Below are positions 35,392 to 44,381 of a stretch of 64,000 nt of DNA, piece after piece (position 1 is the stretch's first letter; every line of letters begins with the position of its first letter). Both the position numbers and the translations under genes were made by a program. The notes under the pieces were generated by a model. That model was not told the origin of the DNA and ran no database searches. It saw nothing but the letters and a program-made list of their open reading frames with translations. Source of the DNA: Bacteroidota bacterium (GTDB taxonomy: Bacteria; Bacteroidota; Bacteroidia; Flavobacteriales; Flavobacteriaceae); assembly GCA_023434025.1 (NCBI GenBank), contig JAEYTL010000008.1, positions 271,434-335,433 on the forward strand, given 5' to 3'.

Positions 35392-37039
35392 ACTAAAAAT
35401 AGAAGAGTCATTTCGAAGTTTAAAGGAAAACTTTGAATTGAATTTTAGAGATTCTGAAATAAATGAAAGCCTATCAAACTTTCATCCTTTCTGCTTTGCG
35501 GGGTTAAACGGTAGTGGAAAGTCTAATGTATTGGAAGCTCTGTCTAATATTTTTTATCATCTGGAATGCATTATAAATGACTACCCTTTATTTGCTTATA
35601 ACCCTGAAGAAAGTAAGCCAGATGTATTTGAATTGGAATATTTTATTACCTCTGATACAGAAAGTAAAGAGATTGATTCTCTAAATCATATCATAATAAA
35701 GAAAGAAAAAAGTACAATTCCACAAATATCAATTAATGGAGATGATTTTGTAGAAATTTCAAAGTCCTTTGGTAGTTCATATATGCCTGACTTAGTTGTC
35801 GCGTATTCTTCTGGTGAAAATGAAACGATAAGTTTACCTTATGTCAAAATGAAACTATTTCAATATGACCAATATATTAAAGACTTGGCAAGAGGTGATA
35901 TCGAATTTAAAAAACCAAAGAGTAGTTTATTATATATTGATTATGAAATGAGTCAAGCTGTTCTACTTACTATTCTTCTATTTTTTGATTTTTATGACCA
36001 AGAAGGAAAAAGTGTTCTTTCAATATTGGAGGAAGAAATTAAAGTTTCTGGAATAGAGCAATTTTCTATAAATATTCATAATAACTGGCAAAAATTAATA
36101 GGTGACTACAAGGAAGACGAGTTAATCGAAATGAAAACAGTTATAAACCTTAGTGAAAGTGAAAAGGAGAAAAACAGTAAATCATATATCGGAAGAATTG
36201 TAGATAATCTAAAAGTGTCAATAGATAGTTTACGAGAGTGTGCTACGAGTAGCTATGAAAAAGGTGATTATTTTTCATTAGATTTTTTGGTCGATAAAAG
36301 TACAATTGACTTGATTAGAAAGAAATTCGATAATGATGCCTACAAATTTTTTAGCATTTTTCAAATTCTCCACGCTTTGAATGGAAGAGTGGAAGAAAAC
36401 GAATATAAAGATGAGGTGTATAATTCTAAAGGGTTTTACACAGATTATAAAAGACCTGAATATTCACATTTTTTTTATTTTACAAACTATAAGATAAAAA
36501 AGAAAGATAAAGAAAAGACTGAAAGCTTATTGTTACGAGAACTGTCTGACGGCGAGCAACAATTTCTACATACTTTAGGTATATGTTTAATGCTTCAAAA
36601 GAAAAGAACATTATTGCTTTTGGATGAACCAGAAACTCATTTTAATCCGGAATGGAGATCTAAATTTATAGATATATTGAGAAAAACTTTGCAAGCAGGA
36701 AATGATAATTTCCTTTTGAAGGATATTATCCTAACATCGCATTCTCCATTTATTATTTCCGATTGTTTTCCTGATAAAGTGATTGTTTTCACAAAAGGAG
36801 AACAGCCAAAGATTCCTGATTTTAATACGTTTGGGACTTCAATAGGAGTAATAACCTCTAAAATATTCAACAGTAATCAAACCATTGGTAATTATTCAAA
36901 TGATGAAATACAAAAGTTTGAAAAATTCTTTGAGGAGAAAAGTTATAATGAAGCACTACAAATATTAAACTCGAAAATTGGAGATTCTGTGGAAAAGTTA
37001 CTTTTTATTAATCGAATGAAAAATAAATATAAACCTTAG
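35378..37039 (+). CDS. Restriction-associated AAA/ABC-type ATPase
   Basis: A 553-residue RecF/SMC-like ATPase of the kind annotated as restriction-system-associated. Walker A is FAGLNGSGKSNVLEALSNIF (~residue 42), the ABC-type signature LSDGEQQFLHTLG (~390) and Walker B RTLLLLDEPETHFNPEWRS (~412). HSPFIISD supplies the switch His. A ~300-residue middle segment replaces the coiled coil or nuclease parts of longer relatives; no Toprim domain is visible, so it is not a complete OLD nuclease. It probably senses or loads on DNA. The start overlaps hsdS; the HNH gene follows three bases after the stop. Confidence 0.85.
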   Translation: MKLIKLKIEESFRSLKENFELNFRDSEINESLSNFHPFCFAGLNGSGKSNVLEALSNIFYHLECIINDYPLFAYNPEESKPDVFELEYFITSDTESKEIDSLNHIIIKKEKSTIPQISINGDDFVEISKSFGSSYMPDLVVAYSSGENETISLPYVKMKLFQYDQYIKDLARGDIEFKKPKSSLLYIDYEMSQAVLLTILLFFDFYDQEGKSVLSILEEEIKVSGIEQFSINIHNNWQKLIGDYKEDELIEMKTVINLSESEKEKNSKSYIGRIVDNLKVSIDSLRECATSSYEKGDYFSLDFLVDKSTIDLIRKKFDNDAYKFFSIFQILHALNGRVEENEYKDEVYNSKGFYTDYKRPEYSHFFYFTNYKIKKKDKEKTESLLLRELSDGEQQFLHTLGICLMLQKKRTLLLLDEPETHFNPEWRSKFIDILRKTLQAGNDNFLLKDIILTSHSPFIISDCFPDKVIVFTKGEQPKIPDFNTFGTSIGVITSKIFNSNQTIGNYSNDEIQKFEKFFEEKSYNEALQILNSKIGDSVEKLLFINRMKNKYKP

Positions 37040-37042
37040 AAT

Positions 37043-38089
37043 ATGCTTAGACCTTTGACATATAAATATCATATTGTTTCTAGGGGACAATCATTTGTAA
37101 ACTATCTTTTCCTCGATGTTATCTTCAACAATACAGTACTAAAAAATAATCTATCTTTTTCAACGACATTAGTAATTGGAAAGTATAGTAGTATTATTTC
37201 GAGTTTTGGAAATGAGTATCTTAGCTCTGTGAATGATGCTTTTGATATATGTAAAGGATTAAATAGCGAACAATTAAAATTGTTGCGAAGAGCAGTGCAT
37301 CATAATAATAAAATTGAAAAACTTTGTAATGGTGAATTAGTACCAGTTACATATCGTGAAATAAACAAAATAGACACACAACTCTCAATAGAAATTCAAA
37401 AAATTTGTGGACGACTATATAAATATATTATTGACCGTCAACCATTTTATTCTGTTTATGGTAGAAAAGGAGACTTTTATAAAGAGATTATTGGAGAAGA
37501 AACAGTTTGTAGCTGTTGTGGTGTTGGAACAATGTTGAGTAAACATCAAACTCCAGTAGGGGCATTAGATCATTATTTTCCGATTAACCACTATCCGTTT
37601 TCTTCAATTAACTTTAAAAATCTAGTTCCCATCTGTGACATATGTAATTCAAAATATAAAACTCAAAAGGATACTTTATTTTCCATTAAAGTGAAAACAA
37701 GAAAAGGAAGAAAAATTCAGAACATAAAAAGGTTTAGAGCTTTTTATCCTTATTCAACCGATTATGAAATGATTGAAGTATCGGTATCTATTACAAATGA
37801 TGATCTATCAAATTTAACAAAAGATGATATAATAATTGATTACTCATTGCTTAATTACGATGAAGAAATAGAAAATTGGAAGAGATTATTTAATGTCGCT
37901 GAGGCTCATAAAGCAACTTTATTAGGAAATGAGTCAAGAATTTTTGTTAATCAACAGTTTGATATTATCCAAAACTTGGGTCTTGATTTTGACGATTATT
38001 ACAATCTAATCTCTAACAATTTATTTTATAATAAGAACTTTATTCGGTTGCCATATCTAAGAGAGTTTAACAGGATAAATAATGCCTAA
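37043..38089 (+). CDS. HNH endonuclease
   Basis: A 348-residue protein with a central HNH domain at about 155-210. The zinc pair CSCC, the catalytic ALDHYFPINHYP (with Asp-His), NLVPICDICN with the second Cys pair and the motif Asn/Lys (NSKYKTQKD) are all present. The domain is flanked by ~150 residues on each side with no recognised fold. HNH nucleases nick or cut DNA with one metal ion. Three bases after the ATPase stop and 13 bases before the UPF0489 gene, it is clearly in the operon. It is the only obvious nuclease encoded by the hsdMS operon. Confidence 0.87.
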   Translation: MLRPLTYKYHIVSRGQSFVNYLFLDVIFNNTVLKNNLSFSTTLVIGKYSSIISSFGNEYLSSVNDAFDICKGLNSEQLKLLRRAVHHNNKIEKLCNGELVPVTYREINKIDTQLSIEIQKICGRLYKYIIDRQPFYSVYGRKGDFYKEIIGEETVCSCCGVGTMLSKHQTPVGALDHYFPINHYPFSSINFKNLVPICDICNSKYKTQKDTLFSIKVKTRKGRKIQNIKRFRAFYPYSTDYEMIEVSVSITNDDLSNLTKDDIIIDYSLLNYDEEIENWKRLFNVAEAHKATLLGNESRIFVNQQFDIIQNLGLDFDDYYNLISNNLFYNKNFIRLPYLREFNRINNA

Positions 38090-38102
38090 TAAATAATTCA
38101 TT

Positions 38103-38933
38103 ATGCTACTTCACTTCCACAACGCCGAATATGTTACACCTCCCGGTTCATTAAGCCAATTGCTTTCTCATCCATACTATGGAGACAGGAAAAGCATTGA
38201 AATTTCTATTTTTAATGACCACAGATATGCTTTTTTCTTTTGGAATAAATGGACACAAAAATTAATAAAAGAGGATAGTATATATTGTCCTCCAAGTTTG
38301 GTTACATTAGATTGGCATCAAGATTTGGTTTATCCTACCGATGGAGAAAAAGAATGGTTAAAAGAACTAGATTTAAGTAATAATAAGGATGTTGCTTTAT
38401 ATTCCTGGGCTAATTTGAGCAATATTAATGACACACATATAATGTCAGCTGCCTACTTAAATATCATCGGAGATATTTATGTGCATTGTCGTCAAGGAAA
38501 ATTTGACAGAGATTGGGAAGATAGAGAATTCATTGATAGATATGGCAACATCCACATAATAAAGAAATTTAAAGAATACCAAGATTTAGAACAATATCTT
38601 TTATCTTGTAAAGTAAATAATGTTTACTTCGATATTGATTTAGATTTTTTCACTTTGAACAATCCTCTACAGATTGGAGGAGGAAGAGATAAATACACCT
38701 ATCTTTCACAGAAAACTATTAAAGAAATGCTCAACTATAATAATCCTTTAATGCAATGGATATTTGAAAGATTACAAGGAATAACAATTGCAACTGAACC
38801 GGAGCACACAGGAGGATTATTAAAATCTAATAAGTTATTGAATAGAATCAATAAAATTTGGTTCAAACCATCACTATTTACTTCACGCCCCGGAAGATGG
38901 GATAAGGAAACTCAGTGGAAGCATTTGAGGTAA
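38103..38933 (+). CDS. UPF0489 family protein (arginase-like fold)
   Basis: A 276-residue member of UPF0489 (C5orf22 family). Motifs visible are FNDHRYAFFFWNKW near residue 40, TLDWHQDL near 75 (DxHxD, like a manganese-binding arginase motif) and VYFDIDLDFF near 178 (second Asp pair). Some members, known as peptide arginases, convert arginine to ornithine in peptides. Others are uncharacterised. Its presence in an hsdMS-ATPase-HNH cassette is unusual and suggests a role in protein modification or as an accessory factor. No other gene of a peptide-maturation system is nearby. Confidence 0.8.
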   Translation: MLLHFHNAEYVTPPGSLSQLLSHPYYGDRKSIEISIFNDHRYAFFFWNKWTQKLIKEDSIYCPPSLVTLDWHQDLVYPTDGEKEWLKELDLSNNKDVALYSWANLSNINDTHIMSAAYLNIIGDIYVHCRQGKFDRDWEDREFIDRYGNIHIIKKFKEYQDLEQYLLSCKVNNVYFDIDLDFFTLNNPLQIGGGRDKYTYLSQKTIKEMLNYNNPLMQWIFERLQGITIATEPEHTGGLLKSNKLLNRINKIWFKPSLFTSRPGRWDKETQWKHLR

Positions 38934-39066
38934 TTTAAAGGTTGTTATATGCAAATCTTTAATTTTACGAATTAAATGTTAAATTAGCATCCTATCCTAC
39001 TCGCTATTAAATATTTGTGAATTTATAGCACGATAGATAAACTGAACCGCAATTTTATTGAGTTTA

Positions 39067-42000
39067 ATGCTAATAGATGAACAAAATAATGCCCGTTTAA
39101 TTACATTTATTGACACTGAAATTGAACCAAACAAAGGTAAAATACTTGATATAGGTGCAATTAAACAAAACGGTAGTCAATTCCATAAAACATCTTTAGG
39201 GGATTTTATTCAATTCCTAAAAGGCGATGATTATGTTTGCGGGCATAACATATTAAATCACGATATAAAATATATAGGTAAAGCAATTTACGATGCTGGT
39301 GTTAACCCTTCAAACATAATTGATACGCTGCACCTATCTCCCCTACTATTTCCAACAAAGCCCTACCATGCGTTATTAAAGGACGACAAACTTCAGACGG
39401 AAGACACAAACAACCCGTTAAACGATGCCATTAAGGCACGGGATTTATTCTATAGTGAGGTTGCCGCTTTTCAGCAAGCAGATGAAACCCTTAAAGAAAT
39501 CTTCTACCTTCTCTTAAATTCTACAAAGGAGTTTAGTGCATTTTTTAAGTTTATAAATTACAGGAGTATAAATCCTGATGCAGAAGCACTGATTAGATTA
39601 AAATTCCGTAACGAAATTTGTGAAGACGCAAATCTAACCCAAATAATAGCTGAACATCCTATTGAACTGGCGTATTGTCTGGCATTGATCAATTCATTTA
39701 TAACCCATAAAACAGTGCACTCCATTACACCTCCATGGGTGTTAAAGAACTTTCCCGAGGTAGAGCGTATCATGCGATTCTTACGGAGTAAACCTTGTAT
39801 AACCGGTTGTAATTACTGTAATAACGCCCTTGACATTTACAAAGGATTAAAAAGATTCTTTGGTTTTGATTCATACCGGACATATGGTGGCGAGCCGCTC
39901 CAGGAAAAAGCCGTTAAGGCAGCCGTGAATAACAAGTCGGTACTGGCTGTTTTTCCAACAGGTGGAGGAAAATCAATTACATTTCAGGTTCCGGCACTCA
40001 TGAGTGCCGAAAATTCAAAAGGATTGACCATCGTAATTTCTCCGCTTCAATCTCTAATGAAAGATCAGGTTGACAACCTCGAAAAGAATGGCATAACCGA
40101 AGCCGTTACCATTAACGGCTTATTAGATCCTATTGAAAGAGCCAAATCGTTTGAACGGATTGAAGATGGTTCTGCTTCTATTTTATACATATCTCCTGAA
40201 TCACTGCGGTCAAAGACTATCGAAAAGCTAATTTTAGGGAGGAAAGTGGCACGTTTTGTCATTGATGAAGCACACTGTTTTTCCTCATGGGGACAAGACT
40301 TCAGGGTGGATTATCTATACATTGGCGATTTTATAAAATTAATTCAGGAAAAGAAAAACCTCGAGGATGGTATACCGGTGTCCTGCTTTACCGCAACGGC
40401 CAAACAGAAGGTCATTGAGGACATACGGGATTATTTTAGCGAAAAGTTATCGCTGGACCTTGAAGTTTTCACGTCAAAAGCATCGAGGACTAACCTTCAG
40501 TACAAGGTGTTTGAAAAGCAAAATGAGGAAGAAAAATATTTGACTGCCCGGGATTTAATTGAAGAGAAAAACTGTCCTACTATTATTTACGTGTCCCGAA
40601 CCCGAAAAGCTTATTTGCTCGCTGAAAGGTTAGCTAATGACGGTTTTAGTGCAAAGCCCTACCATGGAAAAATGGAGAAACAGGAAAAGACCGAAAACCA
40701 GGATGCCTTTTTAAATGGTGAAACACAAATTATGGTGGCGACCTCTGCCTTTGGTATGGGGGTTGACAAGAAAGATGTAGGCTTGGTCATTCATTACGAA
40801 ATCTCAGATTCACTTGAAAACTATGTTCAGGAAGCAGGGCGTGCAGGCAGGGATGAAAATATTTCAGCTGATTGTTTTGTACTATTTAATGAAGAAGACC
40901 TCAGTAAGCACTTTATCCTGCTGAACCAGACCAAGCTTTCGATAAAAGAAATCCAGCAGGTATGGAAAGCGATAAAGGATATTACAAGATTCCGTTCTAA
41001 AGTATCTAATTCAGCATTAGAGATTGCCCGCAAGGCAGGTTGGGATGATAATGTGGTAGAAATAGAAACACGAGTAACTACTGCTATTGCCGCTCTTGAA
41101 GATGCCGGATATCTTAAACGTGGGCAGAACATGCCGAGGGTATTTGCTAACAGTATTTTATCTAAAAATGCCCAGGAAGCTATTGATAAGATAAGTACTT
41201 CCGAAAAGTTTGAAGAAAAGCAAAAAGAACAAGGGGTACGAATTATAAAGAAACTCTTTTCAAGTAAAAGCAGAAAGCAGAACAGCAACGAAACTGCCGA
41301 ATCGAGGGTAGACTATATTAGCGATCATTTGGGCATTGTAAAAGAAGAGATCATCAATGTGATAAACTTGCTACGGGAGGAGAATATTCTAGCAGATGCA
41401 AAGGATCTGACTGCATTTATAAAAAAAACAGACAATAAAAATCGTTCACTTGCCATAGTAGAAGCATACAGTAAAATTGAAAACTTTTTACTGCCGGTTT
41501 TCAAAGAAGAAGAAAGTGTTTTTCATCTGAAAGAATTAAATGAGGAAGCTGAAAAAAATGGCTGCGAAGGTGTAAACACCAACAGACTTAAAACGATACT
41601 TAACTTTTGGTCTATTAAGAACTGGATTAAAAGGAAAAATGTAGATTATTCCAAAAACTACATTGCTATACTCTGCCTTCAAAGTAAAGAACAACTAAAA
41701 GATAAGCTTGAAAAACGCCATGAGCTTGCAACATTTATCGTGGAATTCTTTTATGATAAAACCATCACTGAAGCCATAAAAGATCAGGAAGATAAAGATG
41801 AGATTTTGGTGGAGTTTTCAGTACATGAGCTAAAGGCTGCTTATGATAATAGATTCAGCCTTTTTAAAAAAGAAATAAGCATTGATGATATTGAAGATAC
41901 GTTGTTCTATCTTTCACGAATTGAGGCAATAAAGATAGAAGGCGGTTTTCTTGTCGTGTATAATCGCTTAACCATTGAGCGAACCGAACAAAATAATAAA

Positions 42001-43914
42001 AAGCAGTACACTAAAGACGATTATCAAAAGCTCAGCCAGTTTTACGAAAGTAAAGTCCAGCAAATCCACATTGTGGGGGAATATGCCCAAAGAATGATTG
42101 CCGATTACAGGAATGCACTTCAGTTTGTGGAAGATTATTTCCAGCTGAATTATAGTTCGTTCTTAAACAAATATTTTAAAGGCAGCAGGCAAAATGAAAT
42201 TAAGCGAAATATTACACCGGCAAAATTCAGACAGCTGTTTGGAGAACTTTCGCCTACACAATTGAAAATTATTAATGATAACGAAACACAGCATATAGTT
42301 GTTGCTGCAGGTCCAGGCAGTGGAAAAACAAAGGTCTTGGTCCATAAACTGGCTTCGCTGCTGTTGATGGAGGATGTTAAACATGAGCAACTATTGATGC
42401 TGACCTTCTCAAGGGCTGCAGCTACCGAATTTAAAAAGCGTTTACTAAAGCTGATTGGCAATGCCGCAAACTTTATTGAGATTAAAACATTCCATTCCTA
42501 TTGTTTTGATCTTTTGGGTAAAGTTGGCAGTTTAGAAAAATCGTCGGATATTTTAAACACTACGGTTGAAAGAATTAAAAATGGCGATGTTGAGGCCAGT
42601 AAAATCACAAAGACCGTTTTAGTTATTGACGAAGCCCAAGATATGAATGCAGACGAGTTTGCTCTTATTAACGCATTGATGGAGCAGAATGAAGAAATGA
42701 GGGTTATTGCCGTGGGAGATGATGACCAAAATATTTATGAATTTAGGGGAGCGAGCTCTAAATATTTGGAACAGTTCATTTATGACAACAAGGCCGTAAA
42801 ACACGAATTGGTTGAAAATTATCGTAGTAAAAGCAATCTGGTTACATTCTCAAATCAATTTGTCCGACAAATTCAACACCGCCTAAAAGAAACACCGATT
42901 GTTGCCAATCAAACTGATAATGGAAAAATCAAGGTTTTTAGGTATCAAAGCAATAATCTGATTACGCCTCTTGTAATGGATATAACTAATACAGATCTTT
43001 CCGGAACTACGTGTGTGCTCACAAAAACGAACGAGGAGGCTATCAAAGTTGCCGGACTGCTTTTAAAGAATGGCATTAAGGCAAAACTGATACAATCTAA
43101 TGAAGGTTTTAGTTTGTATAATCTTGTTGAAGTCCGGTTTTTACTGGATAAAGTAAATTTGGGAGCAGATATTTACACCATCAGTGATGAGGTTTGGGAC
43201 AATGCTAAAAGAGAACTGATCAACACCTTCCGTAATAGCAATAAATTAGAGATATGTCTGAACATTATCAAAGTTTTTGAAACCACTAATCCTTACAAAA
43301 AGTATAAATCTGATTTAGAAGTTTTGATCCGGGAATCTAAACTGGAGGATTTTTATAATGAAAATGGCGAAACAATTTTTGTGTCCACTATTCATAAAGC
43401 TAAGGGTAAAGAATTTGATAATGTATTCCTTTTGCTTGAGAATTTTAATATAGCTACAGATGAAGCTAAGCGACAATTGTATGTAGCAATGACAAGGGCA
43501 AAACAGAATCTAAATGTACACCTAAATGCAAACTATCTCAATCATTTAGCCACGGAAAATCTTGAACAAATCGACGATTTTGAAATTTACACCACACCTG
43601 ATAAAATTGCCATACATGCAACCCTGAAAGATATCTGGTTAGACTATTTCATTAACAAACAGGATTTAGTCTCTCAATTAACGTGCGGAGAGCCGTTGCT
43701 AGTTAAGGGTGATGAATGCTTAAATTCAAATGGGCAATCTGTGTTGAAATTTTCAAAGCTACTCATTAGGAAAATTGAGGAAATGGAGTCAAAACACTAT
43801 AAATTGAAAAGTGTGAATGTGAATTTCATATTGTACTGGCTTAAAGAAGGAACTTCGCAGGAAATCAAAATAATTTTGCCTGAGCTCTACTTTGAAGTTA
43901 TTGGGTATAAGTAA
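39067..43914 (+). CDS. Giant fusion: DEDD exonuclease, RecQ helicase and UvrD helicase
   Basis: A 1615-residue protein. Order: (1) exonuclease, residues ~10-130, with ITFIDTEIEP (Exo I), GHNILNHDIKYI (Exo II) and NNPLNDAIKARDLF (Exo III; His of the usual HxAxxD is Asn). (2) A CX3CX2C cluster (CITGCNYC, ~250). (3) RecQ helicase with Walker A FPTGGGKSITFQVP (~295), DEAH in IDEAHCFSSWGQDFRVDY (~398) and QEAGRAGRDE. (4) UvrD/SF1 helicase with Walker A AAGPGSGKTKVLVHK (~1081), IDEAQDMNADE, GDDDQNIYEFRGA, STIHKAKGKEFDNVF and VAMTRAKQNL. All helicase motifs look intact. An in-frame TTG lies nine bases upstream; the ATG is preferred. It belongs to the island but stands 133 bases behind it. Confidence 0.88.
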   Translation: MLIDEQNNARLITFIDTEIEPNKGKILDIGAIKQNGSQFHKTSLGDFIQFLKGDDYVCGHNILNHDIKYIGKAIYDAGVNPSNIIDTLHLSPLLFPTKPYHALLKDDKLQTEDTNNPLNDAIKARDLFYSEVAAFQQADETLKEIFYLLLNSTKEFSAFFKFINYRSINPDAEALIRLKFRNEICEDANLTQIIAEHPIELAYCLALINSFITHKTVHSITPPWVLKNFPEVERIMRFLRSKPCITGCNYCNNALDIYKGLKRFFGFDSYRTYGGEPLQEKAVKAAVNNKSVLAVFPTGGGKSITFQVPALMSAENSKGLTIVISPLQSLMKDQVDNLEKNGITEAVTINGLLDPIERAKSFERIEDGSASILYISPESLRSKTIEKLILGRKVARFVIDEAHCFSSWGQDFRVDYLYIGDFIKLIQEKKNLEDGIPVSCFTATAKQKVIEDIRDYFSEKLSLDLEVFTSKASRTNLQYKVFEKQNEEEKYLTARDLIEEKNCPTIIYVSRTRKAYLLAERLANDGFSAKPYHGKMEKQEKTENQDAFLNGETQIMVATSAFGMGVDKKDVGLVIHYEISDSLENYVQEAGRAGRDENISADCFVLFNEEDLSKHFILLNQTKLSIKEIQQVWKAIKDITRFRSKVSNSALEIARKAGWDDNVVEIETRVTTAIAALEDAGYLKRGQNMPRVFANSILSKNAQEAIDKISTSEKFEEKQKEQGVRIIKKLFSSKSRKQNSNETAESRVDYISDHLGIVKEEIINVINLLREENILADAKDLTAFIKKTDNKNRSLAIVEAYSKIENFLLPVFKEEESVFHLKELNEEAEKNGCEGVNTNRLKTILNFWSIKNWIKRKNVDYSKNYIAILCLQSKEQLKDKLEKRHELATFIVEFFYDKTITEAIKDQEDKDEILVEFSVHELKAAYDNRFSLFKKEISIDDIEDTLFYLSRIEAIKIEGGFLVVYNRLTIERTEQNNKKQYTKDDYQKLSQFYESKVQQIHIVGEYAQRMIADYRNALQFVEDYFQLNYSSFLNKYFKGSRQNEIKRNITPAKFRQLFGELSPTQLKIINDNETQHIVVAAGPGSGKTKVLVHKLASLLLMEDVKHEQLLMLTFSRAAATEFKKRLLKLIGNAANFIEIKTFHSYCFDLLGKVGSLEKSSDILNTTVERIKNGDVEASKITKTVLVIDEAQDMNADEFALINALMEQNEEMRVIAVGDDDQNIYEFRGASSKYLEQFIYDNKAVKHELVENYRSKSNLVTFSNQFVRQIQHRLKETPIVANQTDNGKIKVFRYQSNNLITPLVMDITNTDLSGTTCVLTKTNEEAIKVAGLLLKNGIKAKLIQSNEGFSLYNLVEVRFLLDKVNLGADIYTISDEVWDNAKRELINTFRNSNKLEICLNIIKVFETTNPYKKYKSDLEVLIRESKLEDFYNENGETIFVSTIHKAKGKEFDNVFLLLENFNIATDEAKRQLYVAMTRAKQNLNVHLNANYLNHLATENLEQIDDFEIYTTPDKIAIHATLKDIWLDYFINKQDLVSQLTCGEPLLVKGDECLNSNGQSVLKFSKLLIRKIEEMESKHYKLKSVNVNFILYWLKEGTSQEIKIILPELYFEVIGYK

Positions 43915-44033
43915 AATTATAGTTGTTACTCTAGTCAATTCCAAAGTGATCACCTATTGAAAATATTCAATATTTTTTCTAAATCTTCTAAAAAATGTTT
44001 CGGGATTTGTTCGGGTTCGGCTACAAAATTATT

Positions 44034-44066
44034 AAGAGCAACAGATTCTTCTGTTGCTCTTTTTTG
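44034..44066 (+). terminator. Terminator at the island right flank
   Basis: AAGAGCAACAG-attctt-CTGTTGCTCTT followed by T. Near-perfect stem, about 120 bases after the fusion-helicase stop. Confidence 0.85.
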
Positions 44067-44277
44067 TTAACTTAAAAAGGCTTTAAATCCAAAGCCTTTG
44101 AATTTGAAAAATCAACTTCTGCCCTTTTTAACAATTACAAGTATACATTTCTCCTCTATCTTAAATATTATATCCTTACACTTTCATCCGGTTTTATCAC
44201 CATTCCAAACACTGATACAAATTAAAAGTAAATTTTTAAATTGTAAGTTTTTTATATTATAAAAACATAATTTAATG

Positions 44278-44314
44278 CATTTCATCGATTATTTTATACA
44301 TTTCATCGATTATT
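44278..44314 (+). repeat. 16-base direct repeat upstream of the surface-protein gene
   Basis: CATTTCATCGATTATT occurs at 44278-44293 and 44299-44314, exactly 21 bases apart (two helical turns), 15 bases before a -7 box TACTTTTG (44329-44336). Direct repeats with this spacing suit a dimeric activator. Confidence 0.6.
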
Positions 44315-44328
44315 AAAATTTACATTAC

Positions 44329-44336
44329 TACTTTTG
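44329..44336 (+). promoter_or_regulatory. -7 box of the T9SS surface-protein gene
   Basis: TACTTTTG matches TAnnTTTG; no good TTTG -33 box lies at the right distance, the second direct-repeat copy does. This suggests an activator-dependent promoter. Confidence 0.45.
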
Positions 44337-44381
44337 AAGCGTCAAAAAATCAATTAAAAAGTAATACCAAAATTCCGTATT

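Larger units (their letters stand above)
43915..44381. other. Island right flank, no gene
   Basis: 467 bases without a gene. It holds a terminator (44034-44066), a second hairpin AAAGGCTTT-aaatcc-AAAGCCTTT (44076-44099), and the regulatory region of the large surface protein with a 16-base direct repeat. A short stretch TTCGGGTTCGGCTACAAA near 44010 vaguely resembles a tRNA 3' end but does not match the tRNA-Met. Confidence 0.5.

Noticed and set aside
35378..37039. Complete OLD-family nuclease
   Set aside because: The ATPase has no visible Toprim domain; the C-terminus ends soon after the switch-His region.
40827..41288. A 153-codon minus-strand open frame
   Set aside because: Lies inside the fusion helicase gene; composition is the antisense of RecQ-domain codons and no family pattern is visible.
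43990..44030. tRNA-end-like sequence TTCGGGTTCGGCTACAAA as right attachment site of the island
   Set aside because: Alignment with the end of tRNA-Met is short and gapped, and no tRNA fold exists around it.
44278..44314. CRISPR-like repeat
   Set aside because: Only two copies of 16 bases with a 5-base gap; no spacers and no cas genes in the window.
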